This document shows positions 26,123-35,026 of a stretch of DNA of 64,000 nt, piece after piece. Positions within the stretch are counted from its first letter, which is position 1. Each line of letters opens with the position of its first letter. Source of the stretch: UBA1444 sp964601085 (GTDB lineage Bacteria; Bacillota; Negativicutes; UBA1444); contig CAZRLN010000010.1 of the NCBI GenBank assembly GCA_964601085.1, positions 1 through 64,000 of the forward strand. The letters are read 5' to 3'. The notes below the pieces were generated by a model. That model ran no database searches and had not been told where the DNA came from. It saw only the letters and a program-made list of their open reading frames with translations. The translations under genes were made by a program, and so were the position numbers.

Positions 26123-27571
26123 CTATTTTCCCTGCGAGGCAAATTTGGGCGCGACGGTCGCCGGTATCGGGCAAACATAGCCCTTGCCACCCAGGCTGGA
26201 TCGCAGCTCTTCCTGCGCGGCCGCCGCCAGCGCAGGTTGCTCCAGAACATCAACGGCGGCGCCGGCCATTACTTTGGCGGCGATCAGCATTCCCTTATGG
26301 GCCAGGCTCGTTGCGCTCTGCGCCACGGTTTGCCAGGAATGTCCCGGGGTTCCGAAAGCCTGGCAGGCCACGCACAGCTGCGCCGTCGGTAAAATCCAGC
26401 TGACATCTCCGACATCGGTCGAGCCGGTCAACAACCGCGAAGAATGTACGCAAGTAAGAATCACGTCAGACACGACCTTTTCCGACAGGGCCCGCACCAT
26501 CGCCGTACCCGCCCCGCCCATAAAATTGGCCGCCATCTGCAAGTCGTTGCGCCGGTCCTGCTCGGTCAGCGTCGCCTGGATGTTCCGGGCAAACTGCATT
26601 TCGGCGTCGTCCGGCGTCGGTGCGCCGATGTCCTGAAAATTGTCCAGCAGGATTTGTCCCAAAATCTCGTTGGGAATGTAATTCGAGCAGGCTTTTTCAA
26701 AGATCACTTCACATTCCGTCTCGGTCATCAGCGCCGCGCCCTGGGCAATCTTGCAAATTCGTTCGTAGATTTCCTGGACCTGCGCCACTTGCGGCGCCCG
26801 CATCAGATACAGGACTTCCGCTTCCGCCTGCACCACGTTCGGCGATACGCCGCCCGTATTGGTCACGGCGTAATGAATGCGCGCCTCCTGAACCACATGC
26901 TCCCGCAGATAATTGACGCCCACGTTCATCAGTTCCACCGCATCGAGTGCACTGCGGCCCAGATGCGGCGCCGTCCCGGCATGAGAGCTCTTGCCGTGGA
27001 ATTTGAAGGCGACTTGATAGTTCGCCAGCGTGCTCATCGAAAAAATCGTGTTATGTGTCATCGGATGCCAGGTCAGAGCAATATCCGCGCCGGCGAAGGC
27101 GCCTTCCCGCGCCATGAACGCTTTTCCCGACCCGCCCTCTTCGCCCGGACAGCCATAGTACCGGACGGTTCCCGGGATTTTTGTTTCCGCCAGATATTCC
27201 TTGACGGCCACCGCCGCCGCCAATGCGCCGACCCCCAGCAAATTATGGCCGCAGCCGTGACCATTCCCGCCAGTTCCGAGAGGCATCGGCTCGGCAACGC
27301 CGCGTTCCTGGGACAATCCGGCCAATGCGTCGTATTCCCCCAAAATCGCCACCACCGGAGCGCCGCTGCCATAGCTGGCCACAAAAGCCGTAGCCAGACC
27401 GCCGATTCCCTTTTCCACGGTAAAACCCGCCTCCGCGAGCATATCGCAGAGCAGGTCCGCCGACCGGGTTTCCTCGAACCGCATTTCGGCGTATTCCCAG
27501 ATGGCGTCGCTGGCCCTTGTGAACCATTCGCCCTTTTCCTCAATGATCGCTTGAATGCGCTGCTTGTCCAT
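26123..27571 (-). CDS. M20 amidohydrolase, AbgB-like
   Basis: A 482-residue metallo-amidohydrolase similar to p-aminobenzoyl-glutamate hydrolase subunit B. Motifs are AILGEYDALAGLSQ, GHGCGHNLLGVGALAA, CPGEEGGSGKAFM, LTWHPMTHN and GKSSHAGTAPH. AbgB pairs with AbgA in E. coli, but no AbgA partner is adjacent here, so it may act alone on other N-acyl amino acids. GGAGG precedes the start. An AbgT-type transporter lies about 3 kb upstream on the same strand, which supports a role with imported amidated amino acids. Confidence 0.88.
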   Translation of the reverse strand: MDKQRIQAIIEEKGEWFTRASDAIWEYAEMRFEETRSADLLCDMLAEAGFTVEKGIGGLATAFVASYGSGAPVVAILGEYDALAGLSQERGVAEPMPLGTGGNGHGCGHNLLGVGALAAAVAVKEYLAETKIPGTVRYYGCPGEEGGSGKAFMAREGAFAGADIALTWHPMTHNTIFSMSTLANYQVAFKFHGKSSHAGTAPHLGRSALDAVELMNVGVNYLREHVVQEARIHYAVTNTGGVSPNVVQAEAEVLYLMRAPQVAQVQEIYERICKIAQGAALMTETECEVIFEKACSNYIPNEILGQILLDNFQDIGAPTPDDAEMQFARNIQATLTEQDRRNDLQMAANFMGGAGTAMVRALSEKVVSDVILTCVHSSRLLTGSTDVGDVSWILPTAQLCVACQAFGTPGHSWQTVAQSATSLAHKGMLIAAKVMAGAAVDVLEQPALAAAAQEELRSSLGGKGYVCPIPATVAPKFASQGK

Positions 27572-27586
27572 CCTCGGGTTCCTCCT

Positions 27587-28942
27587 CTATTGCGGCCGCA
27601 GTTTGGCGCGCCGTTCCAGATTTTTTATCTCACGGGCCATAAACCAGGCCGTCACCAGCGAAGCCACCAGGTCGGAAGCCGGGCCGGCCAGCCAGATCCC
27701 CGTCAATCCCCAGAAGTTCGGCAAAATGTAAATTAAGGGAATCAACAGGATAATTTGCCGCAGCAAATTGAACACGATCGCATATTTGGCCTTGCCGACC
27801 GCCTGAAAATAGTTGGCGCCAATCAACTGCACGCCGATAATTGGCAACAGCGCCAAGAAAGTTTTCAGGCCGGTTGATCCCAGCCGGATCAATTCGGCAT
27901 TGCCGTTGAACAGGCGGACGAGTTGTTCGTCAAACGCCAGGATGAGCAAAAAACTGAGGCAGCAAAAGGAAGTCGCAGCAATCGTGGCAATTTTTACTAC
28001 TTCGATGACCCGATGGTACTTTCCTGCGCCGAAATTATAGCCGATAATCGGCTGGGCCCCCTGGCTGATTCCCATGACCGGCATCAGGCTGAGCATCAGC
28101 ACCCGATTCACGATACCGAAGGCCGCCACCGCCAGTACGCCGCCATAAGCCAATAGTTGATAGTTCAGGATCACCATGACCAGGCTGGCGCTGGCCTGCA
28201 GCAGAAACGGGGCCATGCCGATCCGGGCGATGGCGGCGATGATTTCGCGACGTAGCGACAGATTTTTCCGCTGGAGCCGCATCGTCCCCACGCCGCGGAT
28301 GAAATAGGACATCACCCAAATCGTCGCCACCGCCTGGGAGGCAACGGTCGCCCAGGCCGAACCCTTGATTCCCATGTGGAAAACAAAAATGAACAAGGGA
28401 TTCAACGCCGTATTTAAAAGAGCGGCGATCAACATCGTCTTCAGCGCCGTATTCGGGTCGCCCTGGGCCCGGATCAGGTTATTGATGCCGAAACTCACGT
28501 GCATGAATATGCTGCCGCCCAGAATGATGGTCGAAAAATCCCGCGCATAGGGCATAACTTCCGGCGTCGCTCCCAACAAGACCAGCAGGGGGTCCAGAAA
28601 CGCCAGCGAAACGGCGGTCGTAAGCAGGACCAGCACAATCATCAGCATGACGGCATTGCCCAAAATCAGCTCGGCGCCGTCCTTGTCTTTTTGGCCCAGC
28701 CGAATGGAAACCATGGCGGCCGCGCCCAATCCGACAAACATGCCGACCGCCATCAAAATGACCATCAAGGGAAACGCCAGCGTCACCGCTACCAGTCCGA
28801 CTTCGCCGACGCCCTGTCCTACGAAAATGCTATCCACTACATTATATAAAGCGTTCACGACCATGCCGATGATGGCCGGAACCGAATACCGCCGCAGCAG
28901 CGTAGTGATTTTTTCTTCTCCCAATACGTTCGCCTGATCCAT
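27587..28942 (-). CDS. MATE family efflux transporter
   Basis: A 451-residue membrane protein with 12 predicted helices of the multidrug and toxin extrusion family, exporting compounds in exchange for Na+ or H+. The N-terminal VNALYNVVDSIFVGQGVG and the mirrored second-half GISQGAQPIIGYNFGAGKYHR are diagnostic of the DinF/NorM-like bacterial branch. The gene is 15 bases upstream of the AbgB-like gene and probably co-transcribed. The exported compound is unknown. Confidence 0.93.
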   Translation of the reverse strand: MDQANVLGEEKITTLLRRYSVPAIIGMVVNALYNVVDSIFVGQGVGEVGLVAVTLAFPLMVILMAVGMFVGLGAAAMVSIRLGQKDKDGAELILGNAVMLMIVLVLLTTAVSLAFLDPLLVLLGATPEVMPYARDFSTIILGGSIFMHVSFGINNLIRAQGDPNTALKTMLIAALLNTALNPLFIFVFHMGIKGSAWATVASQAVATIWVMSYFIRGVGTMRLQRKNLSLRREIIAAIARIGMAPFLLQASASLVMVILNYQLLAYGGVLAVAAFGIVNRVLMLSLMPVMGISQGAQPIIGYNFGAGKYHRVIEVVKIATIAATSFCCLSFLLILAFDEQLVRLFNGNAELIRLGSTGLKTFLALLPIIGVQLIGANYFQAVGKAKYAIVFNLLRQIILLIPLIYILPNFWGLTGIWLAGPASDLVASLVTAWFMAREIKNLERRAKLRPQ

Positions 28943-29073
28943 AAATCCTCCCCAACAACTCTGCCTGTGTCCACTGTAACCGTATTATTTTACCACTAAT
29001 CCACAGGACAGACCACCGTCCGGATTGTCGCAGCCACTTTTTCCCGCCGGTCCGACGCCTGAAAACAACAATC

Positions 29074-29116
29074 GCCGTTGCCCGCGATATGTGAATGACA
29101 TATCGGCGGCAACGGC
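29074..29116. terminator. Near-perfect 19-bp hairpin, probable terminator
   Basis: GCCGTTGCC...GATATGT pairs with ACATATC...GGCAACGGC (17 of 19 positions) across a 5-base loop. It lies just after the regulator gene, and the minus strand after it is moderately T-rich. Confidence 0.55.
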
Positions 29117-29159
29117 AATTCAATATCCCCTTCTGTCAGCAGGAAGCCCGAAGTCCCAA

Positions 29160-30473
29160 TTAAAACAGCAATTTGATCAGCCGGCTGGGACGTCCTGAGT
29201 CGGTTGGCGTTTTTACGCCGACGACCTTCGCGTAACCGCATTGTTCAAGGAGGACGAGGATCCGGTTGATGCTGCGGGGCGTAACGCCGTAGAGGCCGGC
29301 CAGAGCGGCGGGAGTGACGACATCTAGGTTATACTGCTGAATCAGGCTGAACAATTTGTAGACCGTTTTTTTGCCTAACCCGCTTTTCGCGGCGATGTTG
29401 GCGATCAGACCATCCGGATCATTCTCCGGTTGGTCTTCTTTGTTCAGGAAACTGATCGGGCCGATGATTTTTTCGCCTTCATCGACTACGAAGATGCGGT
29501 TGCCCCCGCACTTTTGAGCCCTGTCCTTGCCCATACAGGCGCCCGACTTCGCTTCAACGGCTGTTTTGCCAAAACCGATCCCCACACTGAATGTGCTATC
29601 CGTTCGTCGGGAACTGCTATAGATAAAATCGAAATGGCTCATCTGGCTGGTTTCCGTTTCGAGAATTTTACGCAGGGTAAATAGCAAATAATTGCCCAAC
29701 GACAGCTCAATGACAGCGGCCTGGATTTTTCGCGCGAACAGATAGATTTGCTCGGAAGCCCGCATCTTGTTGACCGCCATCTGATAGTCATCGTGGGCAA
29801 CCAGCGTGTTTTCGCCGGGCGGATCGACTTCGACGGCCAATACCACGATCTGATTTTTCTGGTTGATCCTCAGTTCATGCTTCAGTTTCAATTTAGTCAC
29901 GATATTTTTGATGACATCCGGCATCCGCTTCATTTTGAAACACGGAATCTGCTCGTCCGTCAATGCTTTCTGTACATCGGACATCCCTGTGATGCAGAAG
30001 GAAACCTTGTCGTTTCGGAAGGCTTGTTTGTGAAACTCCGCCAGGTACCCGGAATAATCGTCATCAAATATTTTTTCCTCCGCTACCTGAATTTGCAGAG
30101 TCGCCTCCGGCAAGCCGATTTCCTGGAAGGTTTCCATCAATGCGCCGTAATCGACCGAATCGATGCTGATTTTGGCGATGTCATAGTGATGGAGGGCGGA
30201 GGCTTCGGTCAATACTGTCAATAGCGAAGCTTTTTCCCTCGGAATGAAATCCCAGGGGATGGCGGGAACGACAAAACGGCTGGCGTATTTGAATGGGGTC
30301 GGGCCGGAAAACAGCAGGCTGTCCAGCCCAGCCTGGCGACGCCTAACGAGGTCGGCGCTGTCCCTATATGTCTCGTAAACGAGCGGAAACAGCTGGATAT
30401 ACGGAAAATTTTGCGTGATGATCCTTTCGATCTGACTGACGCTTTCGGCGGGACCGACCAGCCCGAGTTTCAT
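29160..30473 (-). CDS. Predicted transcriptional regulator with cyclase-like and winged-helix domains
   Basis: A 437-residue protein that I do not recognise as a named family. The N-terminal 190 residues (MKLGLVGPAESV start) look like a ligand- or receiver-like sensor. Residues near 230-345 resemble a degenerate GGDEF/GTP-cyclase III fold: HDDYQMAVNKM and a SVGIGFGKTAVEAKSGA segment where nucleotide cyclases have their conserved strand, but no GGDEF loop. The last 80 residues contain a helix-turn-helix (KKTVYKLFSL, PAALAGLYGVTPRSINRILVLLEQ). It lies beside an AbgT transporter and M20 peptidase gene, so it probably controls their expression. Confidence 0.6.
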   Translation of the reverse strand: MKLGLVGPAESVSQIERIITQNFPYIQLFPLVYETYRDSADLVRRRQAGLDSLLFSGPTPFKYASRFVVPAIPWDFIPREKASLLTVLTEASALHHYDIAKISIDSVDYGALMETFQEIGLPEATLQIQVAEEKIFDDDYSGYLAEFHKQAFRNDKVSFCITGMSDVQKALTDEQIPCFKMKRMPDVIKNIVTKLKLKHELRINQKNQIVVLAVEVDPPGENTLVAHDDYQMAVNKMRASEQIYLFARKIQAAVIELSLGNYLLFTLRKILETETSQMSHFDFIYSSSRRTDSTFSVGIGFGKTAVEAKSGACMGKDRAQKCGGNRIFVVDEGEKIIGPISFLNKEDQPENDPDGLIANIAAKSGLGKKTVYKLFSLIQQYNLDVVTPAALAGLYGVTPRSINRILVLLEQCGYAKVVGVKTPTDSGRPSRLIKLLF

Positions 30474-30525
30474 TACGTACCCCCCTGTTTAATTCTGCTC
30501 TATCGTTTTTCTGGGCGCACCGCAC

Positions 30526-30552
30526 AAAATCCTCCCGCGCAAACGGGAGGAT
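30526..30552 (-). terminator. Terminator after abgT-like gene
   Basis: On the minus strand ATCCTCCCG and CGGGAGGAT flank a 6-base loop and run into TTTTG. Confidence 0.65.
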
Positions 30553-30589
30553 CGAATCGGGCTTGTTTCGACGGACTTTCCTGAACAGC

Positions 30590-32161
30590 TTAATTGAGCC
30601 ACATGGAGGTTCCCGGTCCAATCGGCGCGCCGATCAGCATCCAGACGACCATCATGATGAGCATGGTCGCCAGAAAGCATATGCTGTAAGGAATGGTTAG
30701 GGAGATCACCGTTCCCAGACCGACCGGGGATTCATCCTTTTTATATTGCTCGATCAGCGACATCAGCACCGGAATGAAAAAGTTGATGGGCGAGATCGGA
30801 TTGGTGGCGGAATCGCCAATACGATAGGCCAGCTGCGTCATCGCCGGCGAAAAGTTCATCATGGCGAACATCGGCACAAAGATTGGCGCCAGGATGAGCC
30901 ATTTAGCGGACCCGCTCGTCATAAACAAGTTGAGGAAGGCCACCAGCAACACGAACACGATCGCCAAGGCAATTCCTTGCAAATTCATGTATTTCAGGGC
31001 CTCGGCCCCTTTTACCGCGAATACGGTCGCCATGCTGCTCGCTCGGAAAAACTCGATAAAAAACGCGGCCGGGAAAGCGATAACGAAGAAGGATAACGAG
31101 CTCTTCAGGCCATTCGTCATGTATTTGGGAATATCTCGGTTGCTCTTGATCTTCTTGCTGCCAATCCCATAAGCGGTACCAACGGTCGCGAACAAAAGGA
31201 ACAGCAGTCCAACAATGCTTTGCGTCAGAGGCGAACTGGGCAGGAAGCCGCCTTTGGCGTTTCGCAGCACGGCGTCGGAGGGCAGAGTCAGGAGCAAGAG
31301 GACCGCCAGGAAGCCAAGAGTGGCAAAACCGGCGCATTTGAGGCCTTTCATTTCGTCCGCGGTAGGCTTGGCGTTTTCGGAGTAGGCTATATTCGTTCTC
31401 GACTCGATTTTCAGCAGCGACGGCATCACTTTTTCCGTTACGAAGGTGATTACGACCGCCAGCACGAACGTGGCCAAAAACATGAAATACCAGTTGATCA
31501 GGGGATGCGTCGGAGCGATGATTCCCATACTTTTGGCCGCTGATTCCGTGATACCCGCAAGCAGGGCGTCGGTTCCGGCGACCATCAGGTTGGCGGTGAA
31601 TCCGCCATGCCCGGCGACATAGCCGGTTACTCCGCCCAAAATCGGACTTCTCCCGCTGGCGGCAAAAATCGCCGCCCCGGTCGTCGTTGCAAAAATGATT
31701 CCAGCATCAGAGGCGATATTGGCGCATATCCCTACCATGGCCAGAATGAAGGTGATCAGATAGGGAGGAACGCCGACCAGAACTTTTTTCATCAGGGCAA
31801 TGAAAAATCCCATTTCCTCAATAAACCCGATGCCCAGTGTCATGACCATCACCAGCCCGACCGGCGGAAAGTTCATGTAAGTTTTGACGAAATCCACCAA
31901 AAACGTCTTGAGCATACTCGTCGTCAACAAGTTTTTCACCGTTACGGTCACTTCTTTGCTGACGACGCCGGGTTTACTCGAACCGGGCGTATAGGTCGCT
32001 GAAACCCCTGCCTGATTCAGCACATAGGACAGAACCAGCACCACCACGGATAACAGGAGAAAGATCATAAAAGGATGAGGCAGTTTGTTTCCGGCATGTT
32101 CTACAAACCGGATGAATGTTTCGAGAGTGCTTTTTTTCGGGGTTTTCGGAGTCGAATTCAT
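30590..32161 (-). CDS. AbgT family transporter
   Basis: A 523-residue membrane transporter related to AbgT, which takes up p-aminobenzoyl-glutamate, and to MtrF, which exports sulfonamides. Typical regions are the RFVEHAGNKLPHPFMIFLLL start, GHGGFTANLMVAGTDALLAGIT, and GSAKWLILAPIFVPMF with SPAMTQLAYRIGDSATNPISP near the C-terminus (the duplicated re-entrant hairpins). An in-frame TTG precedes the ATG directly; I use the ATG at 32161. That ATG shares one base with the stop of the upstream M20 peptidase (TGATG), implying translational coupling. Confidence 0.92.
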   Translation of the reverse strand: MNSTPKTPKKSTLETFIRFVEHAGNKLPHPFMIFLLLSVVVLVLSYVLNQAGVSATYTPGSSKPGVVSKEVTVTVKNLLTTSMLKTFLVDFVKTYMNFPPVGLVMVMTLGIGFIEEMGFFIALMKKVLVGVPPYLITFILAMVGICANIASDAGIIFATTTGAAIFAASGRSPILGGVTGYVAGHGGFTANLMVAGTDALLAGITESAAKSMGIIAPTHPLINWYFMFLATFVLAVVITFVTEKVMPSLLKIESRTNIAYSENAKPTADEMKGLKCAGFATLGFLAVLLLLTLPSDAVLRNAKGGFLPSSPLTQSIVGLLFLLFATVGTAYGIGSKKIKSNRDIPKYMTNGLKSSLSFFVIAFPAAFFIEFFRASSMATVFAVKGAEALKYMNLQGIALAIVFVLLVAFLNLFMTSGSAKWLILAPIFVPMFAMMNFSPAMTQLAYRIGDSATNPISPINFFIPVLMSLIEQYKKDESPVGLGTVISLTIPYSICFLATMLIMMVVWMLIGAPIGPGTSMWLN

Positions 32162-33321
32162 CAACCGTCACCGTCCTTTTGTTGTTGAAATTCACCATTA
32201 TCGCCAGGCTCGCAAGAAGCCAGCAAAATGATCTGTTTGACGAGTTCGCCGGACCGGATCAAGTCCGAGATGACAATTTCCTCTTCCAGGGTATGATTCT
32301 TGCTATAGCCGGTGCCCACGCCGAGGGAACGGATGCCGGCGCTGCTAAAGCGGTTCGCGTCCATCCCGCCGCCCCCCTGGGAAAAGTAGAATCCGGTTCC
32401 CAGCGCCTGAAACGCTTTCTTCAGCAACACCGATACCGGTTCCGTCTCTTCGACGTAGAACGCGTCATAGTGTCGCTCGATCTCCAGGTCGATCCGGGTC
32501 TGGTATTGCCCGGCGATCGTGGACACCAGCTCCGACAGGTAGGCCAGATATTGGTCCAATTCTTCCTGGTTGCGGCTGCGGGCTTCGCCGGTGATCTCCA
32601 CCTGATCGCATACGACGTTGGTCGCCGTACCGCCTCGGATCTTGCCGAAGTTCGCGGTGGAACATTCGCTGAGGCGGCCTTCTCTGACCTGGGCCATAAA
32701 AGTTCCGGCGATTTTGATCGCATTGAGTCCTTTTTCCGGTTCGTTTCCCGCATGGGCGGGCTTGCCGTGGATCTTCAGAATGATCCTGCACTTGGCCGGC
32801 GCCGACTGGACGATACGCCCGAGTGGCCCGGAAGAGTCAAAAACATAAGCGATTTTAGCCCGGAGGCTCCCGAAATCAAGATGCTTCGCTCCCGCCACGC
32901 CCTGTTCCTCACATACCGAAAACACGATTTCGATCGGACAATGGTCGATTTTTTCCTGCCGCACCTTGCGCACGCCGTCCAGGATCGCCACCAGTCCGGC
33001 CACGTCGTCGGCCGCCAAAATTGTTGATCCATCGCTGGTGATCTTTCCGCCGGTCAGAACCGGCTGGATATTGCTTCCCTGCGGGACCCGGTCCATGTGC
33101 GCCGACAGCAGAATCGCCGGGTAGTTTTCATTGCCGTTGAGTCGGGCGATGAGATTGCCGGCATTGCCGCCCAGAATTTCACCGGCGCTATCCTCTGTGA
33201 CTTCACAACCAAGTAAAGAAAGCTTGTTTTTGAGTAGGTCGGCGATAGGCCGTTCATTTAAAGATTGGACGTTGATCCGAATCAACTCGAGAAACTCCTG
33301 GACGATCGCATCCTGTTCCAA
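32161..33321 (-). CDS. M20 family peptidase, PepT-like
   Basis: A 386-residue zinc peptidase or deacylase of the M20 family. Metal and catalytic motifs appear as LLSAHMDRVPQG, ILAADDVAGLVAIL, FSVCEEQGVAGA and the C-terminal SKNHTLEEEI histidine. The dimerisation domain starts near GKPAHAGNEPEKG. The start is TTG, seven bases after GAAGGGAG. It is the first gene of a two-gene operon with the AbgT-type transporter, so it may hydrolyse the compound that the transporter imports. Confidence 0.9.
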   Translation of the reverse strand: MEQDAIVQEFLELIRINVQSLNERPIADLLKNKLSLLGCEVTEDSAGEILGGNAGNLIARLNGNENYPAILLSAHMDRVPQGSNIQPVLTGGKITSDGSTILAADDVAGLVAILDGVRKVRQEKIDHCPIEIVFSVCEEQGVAGAKHLDFGSLRAKIAYVFDSSGPLGRIVQSAPAKCRIILKIHGKPAHAGNEPEKGLNAIKIAGTFMAQVREGRLSECSTANFGKIRGGTATNVVCDQVEITGEARSRNQEELDQYLAYLSELVSTIAGQYQTRIDLEIERHYDAFYVEETEPVSVLLKKAFQALGTGFYFSQGGGGMDANRFSSAGIRSLGVGTGYSKNHTLEEEIVISDLIRSGELVKQIILLASCEPGDNGEFQQQKDGDG

Positions 33322-33378
33322 AATGAATCTCCCTTCGTGTTTATAATCGCCCGGTTTGCGGGCATTATTTTCACGCCT

Positions 33379-33406
33379 ATTATACCTGCAGGACCGAATG
33401 TCTGAA
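33379..33406 (-). promoter_or_regulatory. Possible promoter of the M20-abgT operon
   Basis: On the minus strand TATAAT is perfect; TTCAGA lies 16 bases before it. The site is about 60 bases upstream of the M20 start. The rest of the 247-base gap shows no gene. Confidence 0.4.
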
Positions 33407-33568
33407 TATCGTCTTTAATTGCGTCTCTATTTCGGATCAACTTCCTTATTAATAGAGGAAGTCGATCGCATGGATCGCCGCATTGAAAAGGGAAACGGCT
33501 TGTCGGTGACGAATTTTATATAACAGGCATAAACGCCCAAAAACCTCTCCGTAAAAAATTCATGAGAA

Positions 33569-34948
33569 ATGAGGCAGTTCAACATTCTTCACAATCGACG
33601 TTTATTGGCAAACAGCCTGAAAATATTTTATATCTCCTTGTTCCTGATCAACTCGTTCTTTCCCCAACCGGTCCTGCCAATCGTCTTGGCAGTGGTCTCG
33701 TTGGCGCTGTTCGGGCTGACATTTTTCGAAACACGCTCCAGCACCCGTTATATGGCGTTACTGTTGATCGCCGTCGGCCTTTATTTCATGTGGACCTATC
33801 AAGTTCCCTGGAGTGGCTGGATCAAGGCCAGCGCCTTCAACGCCCCGCTGATTTCCCTGTTGCTGACCGTGCCGCTTCTCAGCAGCATCCTGTATTTTGA
33901 GCCCTATCAGCAGAACCTGTCGGAACTTGCCGTAAAATATGTATCGTCGCCGTTTCGGTTCTACGTTGTGGTCTCGACGCTTCTCACCCTGCTCGCGTCA
34001 TTGATCAACCTGGCCAGCTTTCATTTTGTGCACCAGCTGTTTCGCCCTTTGGCGGAAAAATTCCCGGTAAAATTATTCAGCAGCGCGTTAATCCGGGGAT
34101 TTTTGCCGAATACTTTATGGTCACCCAGTTATATTTCCGTGGCCTTCATCGCACAATACGTCAACCTGTCCTGGCTGGCTCTCGCTCCGTTGGGCATCTC
34201 GCTGGCCGCCGCCGGCGTCCCCCTGCTGTTGGGCCTGGGGTGGCTGGAATATGGCCGAGCCTCCACTCCATGCTCTATTACGGTTCCCGAATCTTCGAAC
34301 GTCTCCGAAACCTCCCGCAAAAGTCTCTGGAAGCTTAGTTTTCAAACGGCGGTGCTCATTTTTCTGATTGTTGCGCTGGAACAAGTTACAAAAAAGAGCG
34401 CCATGGTCATTGTCCCGCTGGTTTCGCTCATCGGCCCGATGATGCTGGCCTTGGCCTATGGCCGGAGCGAAGCGTACATCGCCCAGACCCGGGATTATTT
34501 GCAGCATCGTCTGCCGCTGATCACCAATGAAATTGTTCTGTTTACGGCGATCGGCTTTTTCGGTTACGCTCTCGGGATCTCCGAAATCCCCCGCTATATT
34601 CCCCTCCTGATCAACCAACTGGGCCTGGATACGCCCTTGTTGCTGCTACCGATCCTGGTTCTGGCCATAGGGCTGTTCTCCACCATCGGCATTCACCCGA
34701 TGATTACCATTGCCGCATTGGCGACCTCGCTGCCACCAGGCAGCGTTCCGCTGTCCACGCTTCAGATAGCCGGCGCCTATCTCACCGGTTATATGCTGTA
34801 TTCCGTACTGTCGCCGCTTTCCGCCGCCACTCTGTTATTGGGCGGCTTAACCCGGCAAAGCCCGGTCACTGTCGGCCCAAAAGACAACGGTGGTTTTGCC
34901 TTCCTCTATGTGGCTCTTTGCATCGGCATCATTCTGATTTGTTTTTGA
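33569..34948 (+). CDS. Polytopic membrane protein of unknown function
   Basis: A 459-residue protein with roughly 11-13 hydrophobic segments and short loops; one hydrophilic loop sits near residues 228-250 (PESSNVSETSRKS). It has no signal for a known family that I can name. The segment GLFSTIGIHPMITIAALATSL and the two-fold pattern of membrane segments resemble secondary carriers of the ion-transporter superfamily. The ribosome binding site is weak (GAG a few bases upstream), so the exact start is uncertain. It is a single gene, with a strong terminator after it. Confidence 0.65.
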   Translation: MRQFNILHNRRLLANSLKIFYISLFLINSFFPQPVLPIVLAVVSLALFGLTFFETRSSTRYMALLLIAVGLYFMWTYQVPWSGWIKASAFNAPLISLLLTVPLLSSILYFEPYQQNLSELAVKYVSSPFRFYVVVSTLLTLLASLINLASFHFVHQLFRPLAEKFPVKLFSSALIRGFLPNTLWSPSYISVAFIAQYVNLSWLALAPLGISLAAAGVPLLLGLGWLEYGRASTPCSITVPESSNVSETSRKSLWKLSFQTAVLIFLIVALEQVTKKSAMVIVPLVSLIGPMMLALAYGRSEAYIAQTRDYLQHRLPLITNEIVLFTAIGFFGYALGISEIPRYIPLLINQLGLDTPLLLLPILVLAIGLFSTIGIHPMITIAALATSLPPGSVPLSTLQIAGAYLTGYMLYSVLSPLSAATLLLGGLTRQSPVTVGPKDNGGFAFLYVALCIGIILICF

Positions 34949-34961
34949 AGGCCCCAGAATT

Positions 34962-35000
34962 AAAACGACCGCGCAATTTTAAACTGCGCGGTCGTTTTTT
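34962..35000 (+). terminator. Strong terminator between convergent genes
   Basis: AAACGACCGCGCA pairs with TGCGCGGTCGTTT and is followed by T-rich sequence. It can serve the membrane protein gene and, by symmetry, the convergent flavin oxidoreductase. Confidence 0.88.
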
Positions 35001-35026
35001 ATTGTCGATTGCCATGCTCGTCTTCT

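Noticed and set aside
26444..27736. 430-codon plus-strand open frame opposite the AbgB-like gene
   Set aside because: Rich in His, Arg and Gln with no domain pattern, typical of antisense translation of GC-rich genes.
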